The position numbers and the translations under genes were made by a program. The notes under the pieces are model-generated. The model was not told the origin of the DNA, ran no database searches, and saw only the letters and a program-made list of their open reading frames with translations. Positions 27,266 to 35,758 of a stretch of 64,000 nucleotides of DNA are shown here, piece by piece. The stretch is taken from NCBI RefSeq assembly GCF_035609205.1, contig NZ_CP141184.1:4843001-4907000 (forward strand), given 5' to 3'. The stretch comes from Hymenobacter sp. GOD-10R (GTDB lineage Bacteria > Bacteroidota > Bacteroidia > Cytophagales > Hymenobacteraceae). Position 1 is the first letter of the stretch. Each line of letters starts with the position of its first letter.

Positions 27266-27419
27266 GAATCGCAATGATAAATAACTCGCTCGGCTAGCGT
27301 ACTTAGGTCAAAAGCTGGAAAGCGCGAAGGTAGGCTAGTTGTCATTAGCAGGTAGGCGGCTAGTTTGACCAGTGGTTGCTCTACCTAGGAAAGCTATGTC
27401 AGGCTGGCTGCTGCTAGTT

Positions 27420-27749
27420 TCAGCGCCGGCGCCGATTGGAAATATGCTCCACCCGACTGCGCCGTATCCAATGCAGATATTTCTGTAATTCTTCCGCTTC
27501 GCGCAATGCTTCAATAGTACCATACTTGCGGGCTAGCTCCCGGTTGCTCAGCAATAGATGCACAGTGCTGTGGCACGGCTGGCACAGGTCCGCAACTGGC
27601 CCGTAGCGGCCGCCTTCCTCGCGCGGTACCAAGTGGTGCCGCGTCACGTGCCGAACGTGCCGCAAGCACAGCTGACACTGCGGCTCGGTGCTCGGCCGAG
27701 GTTCTCTTTCGGTACTTTGATTGGTATGAGCCGTGCGGCGACGTGGCAT
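27420..27749 (-). CDS. HNH-type nuclease-like protein
   Basis: 109 residues from ATG at 27749 (MPRRRTAHTN). Two zinc knuckles CQLCLRHV and CQPCHSTVH enclose TRHHLVPREEGG, the HNH core (His-His … Cys-x2-Cys-His) with the usual loop before the second Cys pair. A basic tail SNRRRR ends it. Small free-standing HNH proteins of this type are common in Bacteroidota and are not tied to a known restriction system. No methylase or phage gene is nearby. Confidence 0.8.
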   Translation of the reverse strand: MPRRRTAHTNQSTEREPRPSTEPQCQLCLRHVRHVTRHHLVPREEGGRYGPVADLCQPCHSTVHLLLSNRELARKYGTIEALREAEELQKYLHWIRRSRVEHISNRRRR

Positions 27750-27962
27750 ACGCAGTAATGATTCAGCAATTATTGAAAGTAAGTACAAGTGATTTTGCAA
27801 TCAAAAACAGCTATTCGTACCAATTTGATAATTTTTTTAAGTACAGCTATTGTCCTATTTTCTTTGATTGGCTAGCATTTTGCTTTCCTATGTTTCGGAT
27901 GGTTTCCAGCGCTCCGCGGGGCTTACTGCGGTCCTCACACTTATTTGTTTTCTCTCTGTTGT

Positions 27963-28406
27963 ATGCCGAATTCTACTCCTGCTTTTCCCTCCTCACTTGC
28001 ACATGCTTGCCGGGTTGCTGGTTTGCTGCTAGTGTTGTTCTTTCTTGCGCCGAAAGCATCTCACGCTCAAACGTGGTTGGTGTCGACTGATCCTTACGTG
28101 AAGCTAGGGGTAGTGGATAAGTTTGGGCAGCTTGGCACCTACACCGCCAAGTTTGTGGTCGTTAACCAGACTACGGGCAAAGAGTACATCCTCTCCAAGC
28201 AGGTTGACTCGCCCCAAAAAGGCATTGACGTTGTGTTTCCATCGGAGCCTTCGGAGGCCCAGTATTTTGCTACTTCTACTGGTGAAGCAGCCAAAGCTAC
28301 ACCAGGCAAATACGTGTGGGAGTGCCAGGTAGCTGGGAAGCGCGTGGTTAGCGGCCGCTTTACCCTTGCCCCTGCCGCCAATGACGTGACCGTAATCGAG
28401 CGGTAA
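27963..28406 (+). CDS. Exported protein of unknown function
   Basis: 147 residues from ATG at 27963. The N-terminal segment contains a hydrophobic core VAGLLLVLFFLAP and a signal-peptidase-like site SHA|QTW. The mature part of about 110 residues is beta-rich (GTYTAKFVVVNQTTGKEYIL, TPGKYVWECQVAGKRVVSGR), suggesting a small Ig- or lipocalin-like fold. Not recognised beyond that. A thioredoxin gene follows 150 bp later. Confidence 0.65.
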   Translation: MPNSTPAFPSSLAHACRVAGLLLVLFFLAPKASHAQTWLVSTDPYVKLGVVDKFGQLGTYTAKFVVVNQTTGKEYILSKQVDSPQKGIDVVFPSEPSEAQYFATSTGEAAKATPGKYVWECQVAGKRVVSGRFTLAPAANDVTVIER

Positions 28407-28556
28407 GCCAACCAAGCTTTATGACCAGCCCGACGCCTACGCGCCGGGCTTTTCTCTTTTGCACTATTCCTTTCGCCGACAAGTTTCGTATTAAACTCTA
28501 GCAACTAGCCATTGGGGCTAGTGCTTCCCGATTTGTGTACTTAACTTAGCCTCATC

Positions 28557-28865
28557 ATGCCTAAGAAATCTTTTGCCGAACTCATTAGCAGCCCCGGAAT
28601 GCCGGTGCTGGTCGATTTTTACGCGGATTGGTGTGGCCCTTGCAAAACCATGGCACCTATTCTAGAGCAAGTGGCGGCACAGCACCAAGGAAAGGTCAAG
28701 GTGATTAAGATCGACGTGGATCGGAACCAGGCGGCGGCCCAGCAATTCCGCGTTCAGAGCATTCCCACCCTGATTCTGTTCCACAAAGGCCAGCCCGTAT
28801 GGCGGCAAGCCGGCGTAGTATCGGCGCCTCAGCTTACCCAAACCCTGCAATCCTACGTGCAATAG
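28557..28865 (+). CDS. trxA: Thioredoxin
   Basis: 102-residue cytoplasmic thioredoxin. The active site is W25-C26-G-P-C29 in VLVDFYADWCGPCKTMAPIL, Asp20 and the cis-proline segment QSIPTLILF are present, and the C-terminal helix ends at the usual length. No signal peptide. It has no thioredoxin reductase neighbour. Confidence 0.93.
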   Translation: MPKKSFAELISSPGMPVLVDFYADWCGPCKTMAPILEQVAAQHQGKVKVIKIDVDRNQAAAQQFRVQSIPTLILFHKGQPVWRQAGVVSAPQLTQTLQSYVQ

Positions 28866-28965
28866 CGTACTTGCGAGTAGTGCTACTAACGAAAACACGA
28901 AAAGTTATATCGTACTGAAAATACGATAAATAGCTAGGAGTCGACGTTAGGGAAGCGCATCTTTT

Positions 28966-28973
28966 TACCTTTG
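28966..28973 (+). promoter_or_regulatory. -7 element of the TonB receptor gene
   Basis: TACCTTTG matches TAnnTTTG. It overlaps the ATG at 28971, so it supports the later ATG at 28992 as the true start, with a leader of about 12-15 nt. Confidence 0.55.
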
Positions 28974-28991
28974 TGCTTTCCTGTTGTCGTA

Positions 28992-31331
28992 ATGCGTTTT
29001 AGACTTTTACTATTCGTTTCCCTTCTCGGATTATTGCTAGTTAGCGCGCCTTTGCCTAGTTGGGCTCAGGCGCGCTTTACGTTGAGCGGTTACGTACGCA
29101 CCGACTCGAAAGAGGCGTTGCCGGGCGCTACTGTTGCGGCGCCGGCGCTCGGCAAGGGCGTCACGGCCGACTCGACGGGCTTCTACTCGGTGTCGTTGCC
29201 TGCCGGCACGCAGGATCTGGTGATTTCCTTCATCGGCTATCAGACCCTGACGCGCACCATCACGCTCACGAAGAACCAACGAATTTCCTTTAGCCTAGCA
29301 TCAGCCAACAATGAGCTAGGTGAAGTAGTAGTGCAAGGCTCGGGCACTCTAGAGCAGAAGTTGCGCGCCCCGCAAATGAGCGTAGAGCGTCTCACGGCCC
29401 GCGAAGCCAAGCTTCTGCCAGCTTTGTTCGGGGAGGTCGATATTCTGAAAACTTTGCAACTCAAGCCCGGCGTGCAAAACGGCGGCGAAGGCACCAGCGG
29501 CCTGTTTGTGCGCGGCGGCTCCGCCGACCAGAACTTGTTCTTGCTGGATGATGCGGTCGTGTACAACCCATCGCACTTGTTCGGTTTGTTTTCGGTGTTC
29601 AACTCCGACGCCGTGCAGAGCGTGGACTTGTATAAAGGCGGCTTCCCGGCCCAGTATGGCGGCCGCCTCTCGTCGGTGGTGGATGTGAAGCTGCGACAAG
29701 GCAACCCGGAGAAGTTTGGGGTCAGCGGCGGCATTGGTCTCATCTCGTCGCGCCTCACGGTAGAGGGGCCCATTAAGAAAGGAAAAGGATCGTTTCTTGT
29801 CTCGGGACGACGCACGTACTTCGACATTTTCACGCGCCAGATCAATAAGCTCAACGCAGGTGAGCCAGACTACAACCCCATTCCCGACTACTACTTCTAC
29901 GACTTCAACCTGAAGGCCAACTACAAGCTAGGTGACAACGACCAGGTGTTCCTGACGGGCTACCTAGGCCGGGACATTTTTGGCTTCAACAGCACCAACG
30001 GCTTCAACATCAACTTCGACTGGGGCAACACGGTGGGCTCTTTGCGTTGGAACCACGTCTTCTCGTCTAAGCTGTATGTAAATACCACCGTCTCGGGTAC
30101 CGACTACAAATACCGGATCGGCAACCAGCTCGACCAGTTTGGCTTCGGCATCTCGTCGAATATCCGCGACCAAGCTGTTCGCACCGATTTCGACTATGCC
30201 CTCAGCAAGCGGCACGCTCTGAAGTTTGGCGCGACGGTTACCAACCACCAGTTCGGAGTGGGCCGGCTGAATGCGAACAGCGGCGACGGCACGCTCAACA
30301 TTAACTCCGATGTGCATTATACTGGTCAAGAAGCTGGGGTATACATCTCCGATAACTTCCGAGTCAACAAGAATCTGCAGCTAGACTACGGGCTGCGCCT
30401 CACCGGCTTTCAATCCGGTTCCGACCACTTTGGCGGTATCGAACCGCGCTTTGCCGGCCGATATTCCTTCTCACCCAAGGCTTCGCTGAAGCTGAGCTAC
30501 GCGCAGATGTACCAGTACGTGCATCTAGTTTCAAACTCTGGCGCCACGCTCCCGACGGATATTTGGTATCCGTCGCGGCTGAATGTGAAGCCGCAACGCT
30601 CGCAGCAAGTCGCTACCGGCGTGAGCTTTCTGCTAGGCAACGGCAAGTTCTTGCTCACCGATGAGGTTTACTACAAGTGGGCACATCGCCAAGTAGACTT
30701 CCGCGACGGGGCACAGCTTTTCGCCAATTCTGACCTAGATGCCGAGTTCCTGTTTGGCAGAGGCTGGGCCTACGGCAACGAGCTGTACCTGGAGAAAAAG
30801 CAGGGCCGCACCACGGGTTGGATTGGCTACACCCTAGCGTGGACCAAGCGCAAGTTTCCGCCCCAGCGTGGCACTACTGGCATCAACAACGGTGAAACCT
30901 TCTATCCCTCCTACGACCGGCGCCACAATATGACGGCCGTGGTACTTCACCAACTTTCCACCCGTTTTAACCTGACAGGCTCCTTCGTGTTTTCGTCGGG
31001 CAACCCGACGACGCTGCCCCAGAGCCGCTTTATTTACCAGGATATATACGGCGCTAATTACAACGTGGTGCCGGTGTACCCGAAGCGCAATAGCTACCGT
31101 TTGGCCTCTTACCATCGGCTCGACCTAGGGGTGGTGTACAAGTTCCGACCGCGCCACGGCGAGCAGGACCTAACGCTGAGCATATACAACGCTTATAATC
31201 ACCGTAATCCGTATTTCATCTACTTCGATCAGGTGAAAGACGAGCAAACGAATCTGGTGATTGGCTACCGTGCTCGGCAAGTGTCACTGTTCCCGGTTAT
31301 CCCGGCGATTACCTACAATTTCAAGTTCTGA
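28992..31331 (+). CDS. TonB-dependent receptor with CarboxypepD_reg-like N-domain
   Basis: 779 residues from ATG at 28992. Signal peptide 1-26 (cut after PLPSWA|QA). A carboxypeptidase-regulatory-like domain spans about 28-110 (LSGYVRTDSKEALPGATVAA), the plug about 120-230 (LKPGVQNGGEGTSGLFVRGG, YNPSHLFGLFSVFNSDAVQS), and the beta-barrel fills the rest, ending in the aromatic ITYNFKF. Imports an unknown large substrate with TonB energy. DUF4249-type lipoprotein follows 42 bp downstream, a pairing common in Bacteroidota that resembles receptor/lid sets. Confidence 0.93.
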   Translation: MRFRLLLFVSLLGLLLVSAPLPSWAQARFTLSGYVRTDSKEALPGATVAAPALGKGVTADSTGFYSVSLPAGTQDLVISFIGYQTLTRTITLTKNQRISFSLASANNELGEVVVQGSGTLEQKLRAPQMSVERLTAREAKLLPALFGEVDILKTLQLKPGVQNGGEGTSGLFVRGGSADQNLFLLDDAVVYNPSHLFGLFSVFNSDAVQSVDLYKGGFPAQYGGRLSSVVDVKLRQGNPEKFGVSGGIGLISSRLTVEGPIKKGKGSFLVSGRRTYFDIFTRQINKLNAGEPDYNPIPDYYFYDFNLKANYKLGDNDQVFLTGYLGRDIFGFNSTNGFNINFDWGNTVGSLRWNHVFSSKLYVNTTVSGTDYKYRIGNQLDQFGFGISSNIRDQAVRTDFDYALSKRHALKFGATVTNHQFGVGRLNANSGDGTLNINSDVHYTGQEAGVYISDNFRVNKNLQLDYGLRLTGFQSGSDHFGGIEPRFAGRYSFSPKASLKLSYAQMYQYVHLVSNSGATLPTDIWYPSRLNVKPQRSQQVATGVSFLLGNGKFLLTDEVYYKWAHRQVDFRDGAQLFANSDLDAEFLFGRGWAYGNELYLEKKQGRTTGWIGYTLAWTKRKFPPQRGTTGINNGETFYPSYDRRHNMTAVVLHQLSTRFNLTGSFVFSSGNPTTLPQSRFIYQDIYGANYNVVPVYPKRNSYRLASYHRLDLGVVYKFRPRHGEQDLTLSIYNAYNHRNPYFIYFDQVKDEQTNLVIGYRARQVSLFPVIPAITYNFKF

Positions 31332-31373
31332 TTTCAATCTGGCTTTCTCGTTTTCAGTTCTTTCTGCCGCTCT

Positions 31374-32204
31374 ATGACCTTCCGCCCCACCTCGTTGCGT
31401 CTGCTTCACGTATTGCCTATCTGCTTGCTAACCAATTGCGGCTTGCAGAAGGATATTGATATTGAGCTGCCCGCTGGCCCGGCGCAGCTCGTGGCGGAAT
31501 GCTACCTAGAAGATGGCGTCATACCGCGCCTGACGGTGACGGAAACGGTGCCTTACCTATCAACCACCGAAACCATCACGCTGCCTGAGGTAACGGTAGT
31601 ACTCACCTTGCCTAATGGCACGCACGATACGCTTCAGTATGCGCCCGGCCTGGACCGCAACACGCGCAAAACGTATACGCACATTAGCAAGCGGCGCCTT
31701 CGGGCCCGGCCCGGCGACACCTTCCAGCTTGATATCACGGATAAACAAGGTCGCCACCTGACGGGTACGGCTACCATGCCTACCGCCATCCCGATTGAAT
31801 CGGTGGAATGGAAATTCAATGACAAACCTGAAGGGGAGCGCCAGGCCTATCTAACTGCCCGTTTCCAAGATCCTGCTAGCACGACTGATTTCTACCGCTT
31901 CCAGATTCATAAAAATTACGTTCATAGGGATACAGAAAGCGACTACAACGTAGATGACCGACTGACCAATGGGCAACTTGTCACGCTCGGTACCAGCTAC
32001 CGCTTCAATCCACAGGATACGCTAATCGTTAGCCTCTACCACATCGATCAGCCATACTACCAGTTTATGCAATCGACGGATGATGCGCGTAGCGCTAATG
32101 GTAACCCCTTCGCCCAACCATCCGCCATCCGCTCGACGGTGCAGGGCGGCGTGGGAGTCTTTACGGTGCTGAACTATCAGCGCAAGACAGTTATTTTGAA
32201 ATAA
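31374..32204 (+). CDS. DUF4249-type outer-membrane lipoprotein
   Basis: 276 residues. Lipoprotein signal with lipobox LLTNC (Cys at residue 22). The mature part opens as ELPAGPAQLVAECYLEDGVI and continues with TVTETVPYLS, the pattern of DUF4249 proteins, which are beta-rich and almost always sit next to a TonB receptor. Likely surface or periplasmic partner of the receptor just upstream. A weak Shine-Dalgarno is not seen. Confidence 0.85.
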   Translation: MTFRPTSLRLLHVLPICLLTNCGLQKDIDIELPAGPAQLVAECYLEDGVIPRLTVTETVPYLSTTETITLPEVTVVLTLPNGTHDTLQYAPGLDRNTRKTYTHISKRRLRARPGDTFQLDITDKQGRHLTGTATMPTAIPIESVEWKFNDKPEGERQAYLTARFQDPASTTDFYRFQIHKNYVHRDTESDYNVDDRLTNGQLVTLGTSYRFNPQDTLIVSLYHIDQPYYQFMQSTDDARSANGNPFAQPSAIRSTVQGGVGVFTVLNYQRKTVILK

Positions 32205-32288
32205 TTTTTCTGGCTAGCTCTTGCAACGTTCGGAGGCTGCTAGGTATCCTCAAGGTGTCATCCTTTATACCTAATCACTTCTGACTAT

Positions 32289-32732
32289 ATGGTTCGCACT
32301 GTTACTACGTACTTAAAAATTCTAAGCCTAGGTGCCGTCTTGGCGAGCTGTAATGCCGCAGGGGTAGAGCCCGGAAAATGCGGGTGCACACCTCCTCCTG
32401 CAGAGCCTGTGACCATGGCGCAGCTCGTGCACACCTGGCAGTTAGATCAGATAATGGCTGGTGGCCAATACACCGATGGTCCGAATATCAAGGACCGTTA
32501 CCGCATCCAGTTTATGGCCGATGGTCGCTATGCTCAAACGCTGCTCGCCGATAGTACGCGCTATGTTGGAACGTGGAAGCTAGCTGGCGATAATCATACC
32601 CTGCAGCTCACCGACCATAAAGGAGCCGCCCAGGAATACACAATCAACGGCGCCACTGGCCAGAAACTACTTTATGGCCGCGGCAACAAAGAAAACAAGT
32701 ACGAACTTTACACCTTCACACTAGTACCCTAA
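32289..32732 (+). CDS. Small lipoprotein with lipocalin-like domain
   Basis: 147 residues. Signal with lipobox VLASC (Cys21). The mature protein has LVHTWQLDQIMAGG, YRIQFMADGRYAQTL and YVGTWKLAGDNHTLQL, the W … F..dG.y … G.W strand pattern of lipocalin-like DUF4488/4923-type Bacteroidota lipoproteins. Function unknown. It lies 84 bp after the DUF4249 gene and before a terminator, so it may belong to the receptor operon. Confidence 0.75.
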   Translation: MVRTVTTYLKILSLGAVLASCNAAGVEPGKCGCTPPPAEPVTMAQLVHTWQLDQIMAGGQYTDGPNIKDRYRIQFMADGRYAQTLLADSTRYVGTWKLAGDNHTLQLTDHKGAAQEYTINGATGQKLLYGRGNKENKYELYTFTLVP

Positions 32733-32796
32733 GCTAGGTGTGACCTCCGTACCCGGTGCTGACTTTAACATAGGCTAGCCGCTGGTTGCTTTATCT

Positions 32797-32858
32797 AACT
32801 CGCCTTTCTGCTACCGTTTGTGCCCGTCGTGGTAAAAACAGTAGTGGAAAGGCGAGTT
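32797..32858 (+). terminator. Terminator-like hairpin after the receptor operon
   Basis: AACTCGCCTTTC (32797-32808) pairs with GAAAGGCGAGTT (32847-32858), with a shorter inner stem CTACC/GGTA-like; followed by TGTTTGTG. Confidence 0.7.
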
Positions 32859-32936
32859 TGTTTGTGTGGCCAATAGCTACTAAAAATATTTTTTAGGCTA
32901 ACGCATACAAGCAATAGCTCTTACCGATATGTTTAC

Positions 32937-32960
32937 GGTGTATTACATTAATAGTACACC
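32937..32960 (+). promoter_or_regulatory. Predicted YtrA-type GntR operator
   Basis: Inverted repeat GGTGTA (32937-32942) / TACACC (32955-32960) with a 12-nt AT-rich spacer, 16 nt before the ABC gene ATG. Operators of YtrA-subfamily GntR repressors have GTGTA…TACAC arms, and a YtrA-like gene is third in this operon. Confidence 0.65.
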
Positions 32961-32975
32961 ATAACAGTAATAAGT

Positions 32976-33830
32976 ATGATAAAGGTTGAGAATTTGAGCT
33001 TCGGCTATCCTAGCCGACCTCTATTACTGGAGAATTTAGACCTAGCCTTGGAGCGAGGTCACATCTATGGTCTATTAGGCAAGAACGGCGCGGGCAAAAG
33101 CACGCTGCTTAAGAACCTAGTGGGGCTAGCTTTTCCGCGGTCAGGCCAGTGCTTGCTGGATGGTCAGCGAACCGACAAGCGCCTACCATCCACACTGGAG
33201 AAGGTTTACTTCCTGCCCGAGGAAGTGTATGTACCGGCGCTCACCGGCGGGCAGTTCATCGCGCGTACCAGTAGCTTCTATCCGCAGTTTGATGCGAATA
33301 GCTTTCAGCGCTACTTGTATGAGCTAGAGGTGCCGCTACACGCTGTATTGAGCCAATTGTCTTTTGGGCAACAGAAGAAGTTCATGATTGCCTTTGGCCT
33401 AGCTACCAACACAAGCTTGCTGGTGCTAGACGAGCCCACCAACGGCCTCGACATTCCCTCGAAAGCGCAGTTCCGCCGTCTGATTGCCTCGGCTCTTACC
33501 CCGGAGCGCTGCGTCATTATATCCACGCACCAAGTGCGCGACTTAGATAGCCTAATTGATACAGTAGTGGTGCTGCATCAGCAGCGCATCGTCCTGAATG
33601 AAGACCTGGAGAAGCTAGCCGAGCGTATCACCTTCGCGACGGTGAGTGCGGCTCAAGCGCACGAGGCGCTTTACACCGAAGACTCCGCCCGGGGACGTCA
33701 GGCGATTCTGCCAAACCTGACCGGCCAGCCTACCAGAATCGACCTAGAGTTGCTATTCAACGCCATTACGGCTTCAGATCAAGCCCTTACCTCCTACCTA
33801 AATCAACCTAGCTATGCACAACCTGTTTAG
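32976..33830 (+). CDS. ABC transporter ATP-binding protein (YtrB-like)
   Basis: 284 residues. Walker A GKNGAGKST near 36-44, Q-loop region replaced by VYFLPEEVYV as in YtrB/CcmA-like exporters, signature LSFGQQKK near 129, Walker B LLVLDEPTNG near 148 and switch His in ISTHQVRD. First gene of a four-gene operon: it overlaps the permease gene by 17 bp. Substrate unknown; in related operons these exporters respond to envelope stress. Confidence 0.9.
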   Translation: MIKVENLSFGYPSRPLLLENLDLALERGHIYGLLGKNGAGKSTLLKNLVGLAFPRSGQCLLDGQRTDKRLPSTLEKVYFLPEEVYVPALTGGQFIARTSSFYPQFDANSFQRYLYELEVPLHAVLSQLSFGQQKKFMIAFGLATNTSLLVLDEPTNGLDIPSKAQFRRLIASALTPERCVIISTHQVRDLDSLIDTVVVLHQQRIVLNEDLEKLAERITFATVSAAQAHEALYTEDSARGRQAILPNLTGQPTRIDLELLFNAITASDQALTSYLNQPSYAQPV

Positions 33831-34593
33831 CCTGCCGCGCTTTAGCCGACTATTTCAGAAACACACTGCCGAACACTGGAAAAGCTACCTAATGGGTACG
33901 GGTGTGCTGGCAGGTGCGCTGCTGCTGGTACTCGGCTTTTTGAGCTACATGAATGGCGGTGCACCCAACACCAGAGCGCAATCCGCGTTTTTCGGGATGT
34001 TCATGTTGGGCGCTGGCTTTCTGTTTACAAGCCACGTTTTTGCCGATTTCAGCGGCAAGGCCCGCGCTATTGCAGCCCTGAGCCTGCCAGCGTCACACCT
34101 CGAAAAGTACGTGGTGGCATGGCTGTACTCTTTCTTATTTTTCCTGCTGGTCTACATCGGGATTTTCTACGCCGTTGATAGCTTGGTCTTAACACTTGCT
34201 GCGCACGGCGAGCAGCCAAGGCCCATGCTGAACTTGTTCGCGCAGGAAGAAAAAGCCTACTACGCGTTTCTGCTGTTTGCCGCCGTGCACGGCATTGCCT
34301 TGTGGGGAGGCTTGTTTTTCGAAAAGCTAGCTTTCATCAAAACGGCAGTATCCTTTTTTGCGCTTCTGATGCTCGTTAGCATTCTGAACTACAGCTTGTT
34401 GCAATCACTACTAGGCGTTGATCTGCGCTTCAATCTTCCTTTCCTGAGCGCCGACTTCATCGAAAATGAGCACTCCTATTACCGCATAGCGCCCACCGGC
34501 TTGCAGCAGTACCTACCAGAGTTGGTGCTGTTAGTTCTTTCCGCTCTTTTTTGGCTGGCCGCTTATGCGCGGTTGCGCGAGAAGCAACTTTAA
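33814..34593 (+). CDS. ABC transporter membrane subunit
   Basis: 259 residues with about six hydrophobic segments (YLMGTGVLAGALLLVLGFLS, SFLFFLLVYIGIFYAV, FALLMLVSILNY, LPELVLLVLSALFWLAAY). Sequence is not strongly diagnostic, but position (overlapping the ATPase gene by 17 bp and followed by gntR after 18 bp) and topology show it is the permease partner. Confidence 0.85.
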   Translation: MHNLFSLPRFSRLFQKHTAEHWKSYLMGTGVLAGALLLVLGFLSYMNGGAPNTRAQSAFFGMFMLGAGFLFTSHVFADFSGKARAIAALSLPASHLEKYVVAWLYSFLFFLLVYIGIFYAVDSLVLTLAAHGEQPRPMLNLFAQEEKAYYAFLLFAAVHGIALWGGLFFEKLAFIKTAVSFFALLMLVSILNYSLLQSLLGVDLRFNLPFLSADFIENEHSYYRIAPTGLQQYLPELVLLVLSALFWLAAYARLREKQL

Positions 34594-34611
34594 GCCGCGA
34601 GGATCTTACCC

Positions 34612-35022
34612 ATGAAATTTAAAGATAATGAGCCTATTTACTTGCAAATAGCGGCCTACGTGAGCGACCAGATTCTGCTGGGCACGTGGCCCGTGGAACA
34701 TCGGCTGCCCTCCGTGCGCGAGCTAGCCGGCGACTTGCAGGTAAACCCCAATACAGTGATGCGCACCTACGATTTCTTGCAGCAGCAGCAGATCATCTAT
34801 AACAAGCGCGGCATTGGCTTTTTCGTAGCGCCTGCCAGCGATGACAAGATCAAGGAATACCGCCGTGAACGGTTTGTGCAGCAAGATTTACCGGAGTTCT
34901 TCCGCACCATCTTTCTGCTCGGTATCAGCCTCGATGAGGTGCAGCTGCGCTATGCCGCTTACACGGCGGCCCATTTTCCTACTTCTCCACTTCCTTCCGT
35001 CCCCCATGAAAACCAGCAATAA
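34612..35022 (+). CDS. GntR-family repressor, YtrA subfamily
   Basis: 136 residues. Winged helix at 1-70: EPIYLQIAAYVSDQILLGTW, LPSVRELAGDLQVNPNTVMR and YNKRGIGFFV are the classic GntR features. The C-terminal part is only 50-60 residues of helix, the mark of the YtrA subgroup, which has no large ligand domain. It probably represses its own operon through the inverted repeat at 32937-32960. Its last 17 bases overlap the next gene. Confidence 0.9.
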   Translation: MKFKDNEPIYLQIAAYVSDQILLGTWPVEHRLPSVRELAGDLQVNPNTVMRTYDFLQQQQIIYNKRGIGFFVAPASDDKIKEYRRERFVQQDLPEFFRTIFLLGISLDEVQLRYAAYTAAHFPTSPLPSVPHENQQ

Positions 35023-35758
35023 ACTAGTCTTAGCGGCCTTGGTGGCAGTACTTGTGGCACTTGGCTTCTACAACAACGCGCTACGGGCTGAATACCGCTC
35101 CGGGGCTTTTCGCAATCCGCTCCGGGATTTTGTGACGCTGCCGCTCCGAGATTTTGATGCGCTGCATGTGCAGGCGGCTAGCCTGACCAGCGTACGTATT
35201 CAGCCTGGTCCTTATAGCGTGCGGGTGTATCAGCCTCTAGCTGACGTGCTGCAAGTACAGCGGCGCGGACGTGAGCTTACTCTAGGGGTCAACTTTCTCG
35301 GCGAATTTCGGCCTCGTTTTCTGGGGAGCCGCGAGCCTGCTATTATTATCACCTGCCCTAGCCTTGCCGCATTGCGCACTGATGCAACTTATGCCGTGAA
35401 GGGCGCCATTCAAACGGATCAGGCTCAACCGTGGGGTGAGAGTCGGGTGTTGGTGCAGGGCTTTAAGCAGGACAGCTTACTAGTTCAGGCTGACAATGGC
35501 AGCCTAGTCGAGTTGCGCGACAACACCCTTCAGCGGCTGCGGGTAGTGGCGGGGCATACCAATGGGGTACCTGTCGTGCGCTTGCATCTCGGCAACCACA
35601 TTCAGCAAGCTAGCCTCGCGATGGGTGGCAAAAGCCAGCTGGTGCTCGAGGAGCTAGCTATTCCGGACCTGCACTATCAGTTTGCCGATAGTGCTACCAC
35701 TACCCTGCCCGGCCGCAACCTAAGTGCTCTGTTGCCGCGCAATAACAGCCTTAAATAG
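35006..35758 (+). CDS. Membrane-anchored DUF2807-like protein
   Basis: 250 residues from ATG at 35006. One N-terminal membrane segment (LVLAALVAVLVALGFY), then a beta-rich region: FDALHVQAASLTSVRIQPG, VYQPLADVLQVQRRGRELTL and AIIITCPSLAALRTDATYAV recall the head-GIN (DUF2807) beta-helix found in exported Bacteroidota proteins. Fourth gene of the ABC/GntR operon, overlapping gntR by 17 bp, so it probably works with the exporter. Its 3' end overlaps the convergent pnp gene by 39 bp. Confidence 0.75.
   Translation: MKTSNKLVLAALVAVLVALGFYNNALRAEYRSGAFRNPLRDFVTLPLRDFDALHVQAASLTSVRIQPGPYSVRVYQPLADVLQVQRRGRELTLGVNFLGEFRPRFLGSREPAIIITCPSLAALRTDATYAVKGAIQTDQAQPWGESRVLVQGFKQDSLLVQADNGSLVELRDNTLQRLRVVAGHTNGVPVVRLHLGNHIQQASLAMGGKSQLVLEELAIPDLHYQFADSATTTLPGRNLSALLPRNNSLK

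Noticed and set aside
29240..29854. Minus-strand frame of 204 codons inside the TonB receptor gene
   Set aside because: It lies wholly antisense to a gene with clear homology, has no domain, and its length follows from the high-GC coding bias.
34841..35005. Upstream extension of the DUF2807-like gene
   Set aside because: The added residues lie in gntR and are Ser/Arg-rich without pattern; ATG 35006 begins a membrane segment.
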